A stretch of 64,000 nucleotides of DNA, from the NCBI RefSeq assembly GCF_000829055.1, contig NZ_AP012544.1, forward strand, positions 2,294,001 to 2,358,000. The letters run 5' to 3'. Numbering within the stretch: the first letter of the stretch is position 1; the number at the start of each line of letters is the position of its first letter. The translations under genes and the position numbers were made by a program. The notes under the pieces were generated by a model. It did no database searches and was not told the DNA's origin. It worked only from the letters and a program-made list of their open reading frames with translations. Positions 33,779 through 41,747 of the stretch are shown here, piece by piece. Source of the stretch: Lacticaseibacillus casei DSM 20011 = JCM 1134 = ATCC 393. GTDB taxonomy: Bacteria; Bacillota; Bacilli; Lactobacillales; Lactobacillaceae.

Positions 33779-34027
33779 TTAGAAGTTTCGCGCAAACGAC
33801 CACATGATGACTAACTGGATAAAGGCAAATGTGTAGTTATAGGCAATTGCCCAATGGCTTCGTTCAGTCGCAATGATATAACCTGCGACATTCCCGACAA
33901 TCACTAAGAGAACAACAATCCAAATTAGTTCCTTAGTTCTGCGATCAATTTTGCCCTTCGACGTGGCAATAATCCAGATAATCACGACTGGGGCGAACAT
34001 AATTTGAACGATATCCCAGACAGTCAT
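33779..34027 (-). CDS. Small three-helix membrane protein, twin 1
   Basis: 82 residues, same length and layout as its twin at 33452-33700, with about half the residues identical. Three hydrophobic helices, a basic cytoplasmic loop after the first, and an aromatic C-terminus. Such small membrane proteins next to toxin-antitoxin remnants can be immunity-like, but nothing in the sequence proves it. Confidence 0.75.
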   Translation of the reverse strand: MTVWDIVQIMFAPVVIIWIIATSKGKIDRRTKELIWIVVLLVIVGNVAGYIIATERSHWAIAYNYTFAFIQLVIMWSFARNF

Positions 34028-34321
34028 TTACGTCAGCTCCCTGCCTATTAGTCGTGTCAGACACCGGTCTTCAAAGTAAAAGGTCTTGTATAAGCGTAAT
34101 TTATACCCATTCATTCATATCGGTCAACAAATTATACTCAGTCTTCTATTGCCGAACTATCAACATCCAAGTACCGTATATTAAAAAGAGCGTCTATAAA
34201 TTATTTGTTATTTATATCCTGAGATTCTCACTAGGTTGATGCCCTGACTTTAAACTTTTCGAATTCAGGGAATTTTAAAAATACCGAGGTCAAATAACTT
34301 TCAATTTCATCCGGAAAACGC

Positions 34322-34490
34322 TATCATAAAGTTACCGGAGCATAGACTCCGTGTAAATTTAGTGGACCTCGAGTCCGTAGTATCGGCAACGATACTTGAT
34401 GCCTGCCATAATGATGGCGAAAGGCATTTCTGTGGCTTGATAAACAAGCCACAGTGGCAACCTTATCCTTTTGGATGGGGTTGCTTTTTT
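34322..34490 (+). ncRNA. Candidate structured RNA of unknown family
   Basis: A run of six consecutive hairpins with a possible -10 (TATCAT, 34322-34327) and a terminator. They are CGGAG/CTCCG (34336-34351); GGAC/GTCC (34364-34376); GTATCG-GCAA-CGATAC with a GNRA loop (34380-34395); ATGCCT/AGGCAT enclosing GCCAT/ATGGC (34399-34427); TGTGGCTTG/CAAGCCACA (34431-34453); and a 12-bp terminator stem ending in T6 (34457-34490). The transcript would be about 157 nt. No gene follows on this strand, so it is not an obvious riboswitch. It does not resemble tmRNA, RNase P RNA, SRP RNA or a T-box. It could be a standalone sRNA or an orphaned leader. Confidence 0.6.
34457..34490 (+). terminator. Terminator of the structured RNA
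   Basis: GCAACCTTATCC and GGATGGGGTTGC pair fully (two G-T wobbles) around TTTT, followed by T6. Confidence 0.85.
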
Positions 34491-34492
34491 GT

Positions 34493-34616
34493 GAGCGTGA
34501 ACAGGAGCGCCTAGAAATCGGAGTGTAAGTGGCCTCAGACCTAAATGGCTGGTCTTTGGCCATTTAGGTCTGAGGCCCTTACACGTAGATTTCTGCGACT
34601 GTGAGCGCGTTATAGA
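34493..34616. repeat. Palindromic intergenic element, copy C
   Basis: Begins two bases after the T6 tract of the structured RNA with GAGCGTGAAC. Inner arms CCTCAGACCTAAATGGC and GCCATTTAGGTCTGAGG are perfect complements; right end GCGCGTTATAGAA. Confidence 0.88.
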
Positions 34617-34674
34617 AAGCGGAAGTCTGGTCTCACATTTGCCTAAAATAGAACCATCTTCCACTGAAACTATT

Positions 34675-34756
34675 TGGCGATTGCGACCAAGCTCCTTACA
34701 CACAGACTCCTGCGCGGGGGAGCGCGGTGAGCGTGAGCCGGCGCGGTTAAAAGTCG
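34675..34756. repeat. Rearranged partial palindromic element, copy C2
   Basis: A right half (GACCAAGCTCCTTACACACAGACTCCTGCGC) is followed by a left half (GAGCGTGAGCCGGCGCGG), the reverse of normal order, as if two copies had recombined or been deleted to one junction. Confidence 0.65.
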
Positions 34757-34840
34757 GCCTGAAGATAGCTTTGGGTGAGAGGACTTCCACCTTGCAAGCA
34801 CATCATATTAGGCATTCACCACTTCCCAATATTCACACCA

Positions 34841-36361
34841 TCAAGCCAAACCTCGCCGACGGTTCGCAAGCTCCGTCAAAGCCAAGCCAACAATGAACAA
34901 CCCTGCAAAGACAATACAAACGATCAAGGAGAAGTGCGTTGGGCTGATCATCCCGGTAAGACCATTCATGTAGAAAAACCAGAATAGCGCCATCAGCAAC
35001 GCCAACAAATGCCCTGAGTTCAGTAAGCTTCCCATCCCTTGCGCCAATGCAACTGTCGCCACAGCCACAAATAGTAGCTGAAGCGCAGCACTAGGCGTCC
35101 GGACGATGAAAGGTACCATGATGACCAGTGCCAATCCGCCGCTGACCAACAATTCGGCCCATTTTTGGTGTTGATTCGCTGCCGGAACCGTATTCAGCCA
35201 TGACTGCCAGCCGCGTGGTGATGAGCCTAACGCACTCAGCCATGGCAAGGCCAAAAGCCATACGATCGGCAAACCCGCTTCTTGTTGTGCTGCGGTGGGA
35301 ACAAACCAGACAATCAACCAACTTCCCAGCAAAAGCGCGCGATAACGCCACGAACCGATGTGCCACTGACGTTTTGCTTCCACTTGCAGGAGTTGCGGCC
35401 ACTGAAAATGTCCAGCCTGAATGGGAACATAGTCCGCTGGTACTGAAGCGCTAGACGTTGGCACTTGGGCTTGATGCCTTACTTTTAATCCACCGGTTTG
35501 CCGCGCCTTGTGCATCAGTAATGCCGCCACCAGTGCAATGCCTACCGCAATCAACATCTCACCGAGCATATAGGCCAGTGTTGTCCGGTCAAACGCCACG
35601 GGGCCAAAATGTAGCGACAGCTTGCCTTGCTGTCCTGCATAACTGCTGAACATTTGAATCCCATCGATTGGGCGACCGATGACACGTTCACTAGCGCGAC
35701 TGACCGTATCTTGCAGTGACGTCAAGCCGCTGAGACTCAACAAGCGATGCCAAAATGCGTGCGGCTCCGATAGCTGCGTGGCATACACATACAGGAGACC
35801 GAACATAAAGACTGTGACCAATCCACTGCGGCGTTTAGCTGTGATACTTTCGACCAGTAACGCCAGCGCCGCAATCAAGGCCATACTCGGCAACAAGGCC
35901 AGAAACGGCGACAAAAGGGTGGCCAACCCTATGCTTTGTCCGGGAAACCGGATCACCACCATCAAACCGGTAGCAAACAGTGTTACGAACCACATTGACA
36001 GCAACACCAAAAAGTTACCGACAAATAAAGCCAGTCCATACGATAGCCGCGCAAACCGCGTTGCTGCAATCCATGGCCATACGCCACTAGTGCGATCGGT
36101 TTGCAGCGCATTTTCAACCGCGCCTATGCCAAAAAATGGCAACGTGAAGCCGAAAATCAGCGCAGCACAGATTGGCAACCAAGTCGGATTATCCGCCTGC
36201 CGAAAAATCTTAGGATCTAACGATAGGACTTTAATACCGGTGTTAAACCGCGGGGTACACAGAATCGCTAACACGACCACTGTTCCGATCATCAGCCAGA
36301 ATGAGTGCTGGCGGGCTCTTTCTTTGAACGATGTTTTGATCATGGTTAACATGCTGATCAC
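34841..36361 (-). CDS. ABC-2-like transporter permease
   Basis: 506 residues with about 12 hydrophobic helices and long loops, in the style of ABC-2 permeases that work with one ATPase. The start is GTG 36361 overlapping the ATPase stop (GTGA), or ATG 36352. It is the last gene of a PadR-headed operon. The ATPase partner is directly upstream. Likely exports a lipid, peptide or antibiotic; no substrate can be inferred. Confidence 0.85.
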   Translation of the reverse strand: MISMLTMIKTSFKERARQHSFWLMIGTVVVLAILCTPRFNTGIKVLSLDPKIFRQADNPTWLPICAALIFGFTLPFFGIGAVENALQTDRTSGVWPWIAATRFARLSYGLALFVGNFLVLLSMWFVTLFATGLMVVIRFPGQSIGLATLLSPFLALLPSMALIAALALLVESITAKRRSGLVTVFMFGLLYVYATQLSEPHAFWHRLLSLSGLTSLQDTVSRASERVIGRPIDGIQMFSSYAGQQGKLSLHFGPVAFDRTTLAYMLGEMLIAVGIALVAALLMHKARQTGGLKVRHQAQVPTSSASVPADYVPIQAGHFQWPQLLQVEAKRQWHIGSWRYRALLLGSWLIVWFVPTAAQQEAGLPIVWLLALPWLSALGSSPRGWQSWLNTVPAANQHQKWAELLVSGGLALVIMVPFIVRTPSAALQLLFVAVATVALAQGMGSLLNSGHLLALLMALFWFFYMNGLTGMISPTHFSLIVCIVFAGLFIVGLALTELANRRRGLA

Positions 36362-37218
36362 CGGCTTTCCAAAGCACTTAACGTTGCATCTTCCAACGTA
36401 GGCGTCACCGCCACTGCCTGAGGTGTTGGTGATTGCTTGGCAACGGTCCGAATATGAATGCCATCAGTGGCTTGCCGCATTTCGCTCATCGCCTGATCGG
36501 TCTGCGGTTCCGTCCCTTGCGGTAGCACATACTCCCACACGTGACCCGTCGCGGCTTGAATCAGTGCCGGCGCAGTGCCTTGGAAGACCAACTGCCCGCC
36601 TTTTAGCAACAACAATTGACTGGCAACGGCTTCGACATCTGAAACAATGTGCGTTGACAACAAGACAATCCGTGTTTGGGCCAGTTCACTTAACAAATTA
36701 CGCATCATAATCCGCTCAATTGGATCAAGTCCGGCAGACGGCTCATCGACAATAATGATCTGCGGATCGCCTAACAATGCGGCTGCCAAGCCCACACGTT
36801 GCCGCATACCACCGGAAAAACCACCTAAACGTGCATGGGCGGCACCTTGCAAATGCATTTGCTGCAACAATGCCTTGATTTGGCGATTAGCCTTGGTCGT
36901 TGGCACCCCTTTGAGTGCGGACAAGTATTGCAAATACTCCGTTGCGGTCAACTGCGGAATAATCGGTACGGTTTGCGGCATATAACCCAATACCCGCCGC
37001 ATTTTGCCAGGATGCCGTAAGATGCTTTGCCCGTTCAGCAAAACATCTCCAGCCGTGGGGCGCATTAACGTCGCCAAAATTTTCATAAACGTCGACTTTC
37101 CGGCCCCATTTGGCCCAATCAAACCAACTAAGCCACCGCTTTCAATCGTCACTGAAACATGATTCAAGGCCATTTTATTGTGAAATTGCATGGTCAAATT
37201 TTTCGTTGTTAGTTTCAT
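36358..37218 (-). CDS. ABC transporter ATPase
   Basis: About 286 residues. Walker A GPNGAGKS, signature FSGGMRQRV, Walker B IIVDEPSAGLDP, and the switch His in STHIV. The extra C-terminal region of about 70 residues is common in ATPases that pair with ABC-2 exporters. ATG 37218 has GGAGG upstream. It overlaps the permease gene. Confidence 0.95.
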   Translation of the reverse strand: MKLTTKNLTMQFHNKMALNHVSVTIESGGLVGLIGPNGAGKSTFMKILATLMRPTAGDVLLNGQSILRHPGKMRRVLGYMPQTVPIIPQLTATEYLQYLSALKGVPTTKANRQIKALLQQMHLQGAAHARLGGFSGGMRQRVGLAAALLGDPQIIIVDEPSAGLDPIERIMMRNLLSELAQTRIVLLSTHIVSDVEAVASQLLLLKGGQLVFQGTAPALIQAATGHVWEYVLPQGTEPQTDQAMSEMRQATDGIHIRTVAKQSPTPQAVAVTPTLEDATLSALESR

Positions 37219-37239
37219 AAAAATCAACCTCCGAACGCG

Positions 37240-38109
37240 TTATTTCACCTGATTGTCGCCATTGTGCGTCACTAGGCGAAGCTGCGTATCAGCCGGCCGG
37301 TTATAAGTGACGTTGTTTTCAGTTGTGGCACGTGTAAATATCTTGTTATCGCCAGAACCGGTGCGTAATTCATAGCCGCTTTGCTTATCTGCGCCGGTGA
37401 CGACATTATCGCCATACGTATTGTTAACCTGATTCTTCCCTTTCAGCTCACTGTGCTTCATGTGAAAATCGCCACTGCTCAAGGTAAATTGTCCTTGGGT
37501 GATTGCGCTGTCGGTGACAAACAGATCACCGTATTTCGTCGTGACTTTTGGTTCACGCAATGTTGCGTTCGTCACGCGAACATTGCCGGAATCTGACTGC
37601 AACTGCAGCTCTGCCTGCTGAACATCGCTGACCGTCATATCGCCGCTGCTTGCGCTGAGCTTGAGCTGGCCGGTTTTGGCAACGGCGTAAGTTAAGTTAC
37701 CGGAGTCAGTGTGGATCATCGCCGCCGTAATGGTTTGATCGCGTGGCACCGTAATCGTAATTTGCGGTGAACGTGTCTGACCGAGCATCATGCCAAAAAT
37801 CGGCTTTCCTTTTTGCGTCAACTTGAGCTGACCGGAATGAACCGTTTGCTTAACGTGTCCTGATCCCACTGATCTGACTTGAACTTGATACCGCGCGCCG
37901 GTTTTCACAACCACGTCCATATCATTGGCAGTCACCGAGAGTCGCGAGAACGGTTTGACTTGCTGCGTTTTGGTTGTCGGGTTGGCGATAATGGGCTGTC
38001 CATGTACCACCGCAATCGGCTGCAACCCGTCATGAGCGGCACCGATGCCCAGCATGGTCAAACCAAGCACGATTAGCAGTCCACCAATTGCCAGGAATCT
38101 TTTCATCAT
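37240..38109 (-). CDS. DUF4097-type beta-helix protein
   Basis: About 289 residues with one N-terminal membrane helix (FLAIGGLLIVLGLTMLGIG) and an extracytoplasmic domain of repeating short strands (HTDSGNLTYAV, SASSGDMTVSD, QSDSGNVRVTN, SSGDFHMKH), the DUF4097/DUF4098 repeat pattern. Genes of this family often sit with PadR and DUF1700 genes in envelope-stress operons, as here. ATG 38109 overlaps the upstream stop and has GGAGGTGA upstream. Confidence 0.88.
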   Translation of the reverse strand: MMKRFLAIGGLLIVLGLTMLGIGAAHDGLQPIAVVHGQPIIANPTTKTQQVKPFSRLSVTANDMDVVVKTGARYQVQVRSVGSGHVKQTVHSGQLKLTQKGKPIFGMMLGQTRSPQITITVPRDQTITAAMIHTDSGNLTYAVAKTGQLKLSASSGDMTVSDVQQAELQLQSDSGNVRVTNATLREPKVTTKYGDLFVTDSAITQGQFTLSSGDFHMKHSELKGKNQVNNTYGDNVVTGADKQSGYELRTGSGDNKIFTRATTENNVTYNRPADTQLRLVTHNGDNQVK

Positions 38110-38726
38110 AACCGGGTCACCTCCAAATGTTGCTTGCGGACACGCCGATAGATCCACCGGAAGAAGCGGGCCACCACGTTAAACATGCCTTGGGTCGTCC
38201 ATTTCAGTAACGGTATCAGGAAAAGTCCCACGCCAATGGCTGCGATTCCTAAGCCCACGTAGCTCAACGCCACCATGGGATGGGCCAGCAGGAACAGTCC
38301 GGCGAAGATCGAAAAGGCACCGACGCCTAAGCCAAGGCCAGTGGCACCGGCGAGCACCAGCAGAATCGCCAAGCTAACTGCCGCAATCACAATCAGCAGT
38401 GCCAAAACGATGACAAACAACGCAATGGCAACCGGAACTGTCATCGGCGCCGACAAAATCGCCAATACAATGGTCTTGATCTGTCGAGCGTTGGCTTTAG
38501 GCGATGCCGCGGAGCCAGAAGCCGTGCTGCTTTTAATCGCATAATCTGCCAAAATCTGGCGACCAAGCTGCTGCGGTGTGCCGAGCGCCTTGGTAATTGC
38601 ATCACCGTCCGTCAAGCCGCCATCTTCGGCATAATCCTGAAAAAAGGCAACGGCTTCTGCCCGTTCATCGCTGGTTAGCGGCGACAGTATTTGCGTTAGT
38701 GCCTGAAAATAAGCTTCACTACTCAT
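38106..38726 (-). CDS. DUF1700/HAAS-type membrane protein
   Basis: 206 residues. An N-terminal helical domain (residues 1-60; EAVAFFQDYAEDG and LGTPQQLGRQILADY) is typical of DUF1700 proteins, followed by four hydrophobic helices and a basic C-terminus. In related operons this protein works with the PadR repressor and the DUF4097 protein. It overlaps both neighbours by four bases. Confidence 0.88.
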   Translation of the reverse strand: MSSEAYFQALTQILSPLTSDERAEAVAFFQDYAEDGGLTDGDAITKALGTPQQLGRQILADYAIKSSTASGSAASPKANARQIKTIVLAILSAPMTVPVAIALFVIVLALLIVIAAVSLAILLVLAGATGLGLGVGAFSIFAGLFLLAHPMVALSYVGLGIAAIGVGLFLIPLLKWTTQGMFNVVARFFRWIYRRVRKQHLEVTRL

Positions 38727-39061
38727 GACCGTTTCTCCTCCTTCGCTTGGTTACCTGCGTCGGGCAGAAAATGCTCAATCTGCTGCTTGAAAGTTTGCCA
38801 ATTGGTTTCGGTTTCCTGTAACAACTTGGTTCCGGCAGGCGTAATCCGATAATAGCGACGATTGCGCCCTTCGTATGGCTGATCGTAAGTCGTTAACGCA
38901 CCTTGAGCTTTTAGGCGGCGCAACACTGGGTACAACGTGGAAGGGGAAATGCTAATCACCGCTTGAATTTGTTGGGTCAGTGCGTATCCGTATGCATCGG
39001 ATTGTTGCAACACGGCGAGCACAATGCCATCTAATAGTTCCGCACTGAGCGGCATACTCAT
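38723..39061 (-). CDS. PadR-family transcriptional regulator
   Basis: About 112 residues. The winged helix (LDGIVLAVLQQSDAYGYALTQQI, then SPSTLYPVLRRLKAQGALT) with YEGRNRRYYRITPAG is the PadR signature. First gene of the five-gene operon. ATG 39061 has AAGGAGG eight bases upstream. It probably represses its own operon through the perfect dyad at 39096-39116. Confidence 0.95.
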   Translation of the reverse strand: MSMPLSAELLDGIVLAVLQQSDAYGYALTQQIQAVISISPSTLYPVLRRLKAQGALTTYDQPYEGRNRRYYRITPAGTKLLQETETNWQTFKQQIEHFLPDAGNQAKEEKRS

Positions 39062-39095
39062 GAACCCAACCTCCTTCCTTATTACATCGTCGCCT

Positions 39096-39116
39096 ATATT
39101 ATACGTCATATAATAT
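39096..39116. promoter_or_regulatory. PadR operator dyad
   Basis: ATATTAT-N7-ATAATAT, seven-base perfect arms, overlapping a minus-strand TATAAT. PadR proteins commonly bind such ATAT-rich dyads. Confidence 0.75.
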
Positions 39117-39172
39117 CATATGCAAGAAAGCTAAGCGAAAAAGGCTCAAACTCTTTGACAGTTATAAGCACG

Positions 39173-39212
39173 AAAAAACGGCCAACTCCTTCATACCAAA
39201 GGGATTGACCGC
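39173..39212 (-). terminator. Terminator of the SsuABC-like operon
   Basis: Minus-strand CGGTCAA/TTGGCCG outer stem and CCCTT/AAGG(A)G inner stem followed by T6. Confidence 0.75.
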
Positions 39213-39256
39213 TTAGTGATACTTAGCGATTTATCGTAAACTTTCACTTATTAGGT

Positions 39257-40225
39257 CTATTCGTCGACTAACGTTGTTTTCATATCCACTTCTTTAGTGA
39301 CAACGCCAGCTTGATACAGCGCCTTAGCAATGGCGTTTTCTTCAGCCACAATCGTGCTGTTGCCGTTAATCAGGGTCATGGAATAGGTTCGCCGTTCGAC
39401 CATCTTTTGGATCACCGCATCTGAAAGCTTGAGGGTCTTGCTTAGCATGGCAATCAGTTGGGTATGGTGCGCATTCGCCCACGTCATGTCGTCATTCAAC
39501 GCTGTGGTCAGCAACTTGCTTAATGACGTGTGATTCTTGGCATAGCTTTGCGTCGAAATCAGGAAGTCCCGGTTTTTGGACAGGCCGGTGCCGTTGGTCA
39601 GCAACTTGGCATTGTTGTTTACTTGCGCGGTTGCCGTGTACGGATCCCAGGTGACCCAGGCATCCACACTGCCTTTAGCAAAAGCAACCGACGCCGAACT
39701 CTGATCCATATTCACCAACTTGACATCGCTGGTTGATAGTCCGGCTTTCTTGAGCGCCTGGATGATCAGGTACTGGGCAGCAGTGCCTTTTTGATAAGCA
39801 ATCGTCTTGCCTTTGAGTTGCTTGAGACTGGTGATGCCGCTATTTTTGCCAACCAGAATGCCGCTGCCGTATTCTTTCGTGGCCCCTGCGGCAATCAAAG
39901 CGATGTCGGTACCGGATGCCTTAGCCGTGACCGGTGGCGTATCGCCGACTCGCGCGTAGTCAATGGCGCCGCTTTTAAGAGCGGTCATCAGTGCCGCGCC
40001 ATCCGAGAATTCCTTGAAGACCACTTGATAGTCTTTTGCCTTCAATTTCTTGGCTAGTTCGCCGCGCTGACGGGAGATGTCCACCGGGTCGGCTTTTTGG
40101 TAGCCAATCGTGACGGTTTCCTGATTGGTCGAAGCCGTGGTAGTTTGGGTATAGCCATACACGGCAACGCTGAACCACGCAAAGAGACTGACTAACAGTA
40201 AAATGAATCGAAATTTACGCTTCAT
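39257..40225 (-). CDS. NitT/TauT/SsuA-like substrate-binding protein
   Basis: 322 residues with an N-terminal hydrophobic signal/anchor and no clear lipobox. Type II binding-protein fold of the SsuA/TauA/ThiY group: VTIGYQKADPVDISRQRG, then YARVGDTPP, and DAWVTWDPYTATAQ, which in SsuA-like proteins lines the substrate site. It overlaps the ligase gene by 11 bases. Sulfonates are the usual ligand of this group, but the acyl-modifying genes in the same operon leave open another anionic substrate. Confidence 0.9.
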   Translation of the reverse strand: MKRKFRFILLLVSLFAWFSVAVYGYTQTTTASTNQETVTIGYQKADPVDISRQRGELAKKLKAKDYQVVFKEFSDGAALMTALKSGAIDYARVGDTPPVTAKASGTDIALIAAGATKEYGSGILVGKNSGITSLKQLKGKTIAYQKGTAAQYLIIQALKKAGLSTSDVKLVNMDQSSASVAFAKGSVDAWVTWDPYTATAQVNNNAKLLTNGTGLSKNRDFLISTQSYAKNHTSLSKLLTTALNDDMTWANAHHTQLIAMLSKTLKLSDAVIQKMVERRTYSMTLINGNSTIVAEENAIAKALYQAGVVTKEVDMKTTLVDE

Positions 40226-41747
40226 AAAGTTTCCCGCCTCGCATGAGTTGGTCGCGTAGTTTCGGTCGCAAAACCTTGCCAGTAGTATTCACTGGAAAAG
40301 CTTTAACAAACACGACTTCGGTCGGACATTCGTAAGCAGCAAGGTGGTGGCGGGCAAAATCGAGTAAGTCAGCCTTGGCTTTTTGCGGATCAGCAGTTGG
40401 ATCCTGCCGAATGACCACAGCCGTGACGGCCTCTCCGTACAGATTGTCCGGTAATCCAATGACCGCCACTTGTGCGATCCAGTCCAGTTCGTTAAGCACA
40501 TTCTCGACTTTGGCTGGTGCCACCTTTTCACCGCCGCGATTGATCATCTCTTTGCGGCGGCCTTTGACAAAGAGGTAACCGTCTTGATCCAGATAGCCAA
40601 TATCGCCGGTCAAGAACCAGCCATCGGCAAATGAATCAGGATGCGGCTCGAGATAATCGTGAATCACGTGGTCGCCGCGAAGGACAATCTCACCTTCGAC
40701 AAATGGTTTTTTGGTCAACGTGCCGTCTGCCAATCTGATACGAAGATCCGTACCAACCGGTTTGCCTGCTGACCCGATTTTGGGTGCCTGAATCGGATTC
40801 AGGGTGCTTTGACTGGCCGTTTCCGTCATGCCGTAACCTTCCAAAACCTGCGTGTGAAACCGCGATTGAAACGCCACGAGTTTGTCTTCTGGCAAGGCGA
40901 AAGAAGAACTGCGGACAAACCGCAAATGGATATTGTCGTGATACGCTTTTAAGGCATTTTGGTTCATCAGCAGAATCGAAATGATCGTCGGAACCACCGA
41001 CACCCAGGTCACGTGATTGTCTTCAATGGTTGGCCAAAAGGCACTTGCCGAAAACTTAGGCGCAATGACCAACTTACCACCGGATAGTCGGGTGGCCAAA
41101 ACCGAAATCACCTGCGCATTGATATGAAACATCGGCATCACGACCATTGCCGTGTCATCCGGCGTTAGTGCGTGGCTCATAATGTCATAGTGGGCGGCGT
41201 TAACCAGCATTCGGTGCGTCAGGCCGACCCGTTTCGGTTTTCCCGTGGTGCCTGAGGTGTTCAGAATTAAAGCCAGATCATCTTCACGCGGCGCCATTTG
41301 TGGGGCGTTGATGCGATAAGCCAGCTGGCCTGCATCGGTTAGAATCGCCAATTCCGGCATGGTATGCAAGCGAACCCGCGCCCATGGGATCAAGGGTGCT
41401 TCCATGGCTTCTCCCAGGGCTGGCAGGGTGATGACCGCTTGATAGTGATAAGTGGTCCACTCGTTAAGCAATTCCGGTACCGGCGTTTTAGCCGCGATCG
41501 GATGGGCGACCGCACCAATTTCCCAAAGCGCCTGATTAAGCGGCAGGAAGACCGGTGAATTCGGCAAGACGATCAAAACCTGGTCCCCAGCGCCGATTTT
41601 CCGTTCGGCAAATTGCTCGCGTAAGGCAGCAACATCTTCTTCTAAGTCGCGCCCCGTGTACCACGTATTGGCAGCAACGGACTTAACTAAGGGATAATCA
41701 CGATGATTGATGAGATTCTGAGATAACTGATCGGTGAGCTTGCTCAT
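40215..41747 (-). CDS. Acyl-adenylate-forming ligase (ANL superfamily)
   Basis: 510 residues. ANL motifs: LNTSGTTGKPKRVGLTH (ATP loop), YGMTETAS (A5), FLTGDIGYLDQDGYLFVKGR (A7-A8), and the catalytic Lys in TGKVLRPKLR near the C-terminus. It should activate a carboxylic acid with ATP and pass it to CoA or another thiol. ATG 41747 has AAAGGAG and lies within the end of the acyltransferase gene. It is closest in style to oxalyl/fatty acyl-CoA synthetases. Placement inside an SsuABC-like importer operon is unusual. Confidence 0.92.
   Translation of the reverse strand: MSKLTDQLSQNLINHRDYPLVKSVAANTWYTGRDLEEDVAALREQFAERKIGAGDQVLIVLPNSPVFLPLNQALWEIGAVAHPIAAKTPVPELLNEWTTYHYQAVITLPALGEAMEAPLIPWARVRLHTMPELAILTDAGQLAYRINAPQMAPREDDLALILNTSGTTGKPKRVGLTHRMLVNAAHYDIMSHALTPDDTAMVVMPMFHINAQVISVLATRLSGGKLVIAPKFSASAFWPTIEDNHVTWVSVVPTIISILLMNQNALKAYHDNIHLRFVRSSSFALPEDKLVAFQSRFHTQVLEGYGMTETASQSTLNPIQAPKIGSAGKPVGTDLRIRLADGTLTKKPFVEGEIVLRGDHVIHDYLEPHPDSFADGWFLTGDIGYLDQDGYLFVKGRRKEMINRGGEKVAPAKVENVLNELDWIAQVAVIGLPDNLYGEAVTAVVIRQDPTADPQKAKADLLDFARHHLAAYECPTEVVFVKAFPVNTTGKVLRPKLRDQLMRGGKLYEA

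Noticed and set aside
34322..34490. tracrRNA for a type II CRISPR system
   Set aside because: A nexus-like GAGTCCG hairpin series followed by a terminator resembles a tracrRNA tail, but there is no CRISPR repeat, no cas gene and no obvious anti-repeat in the window.
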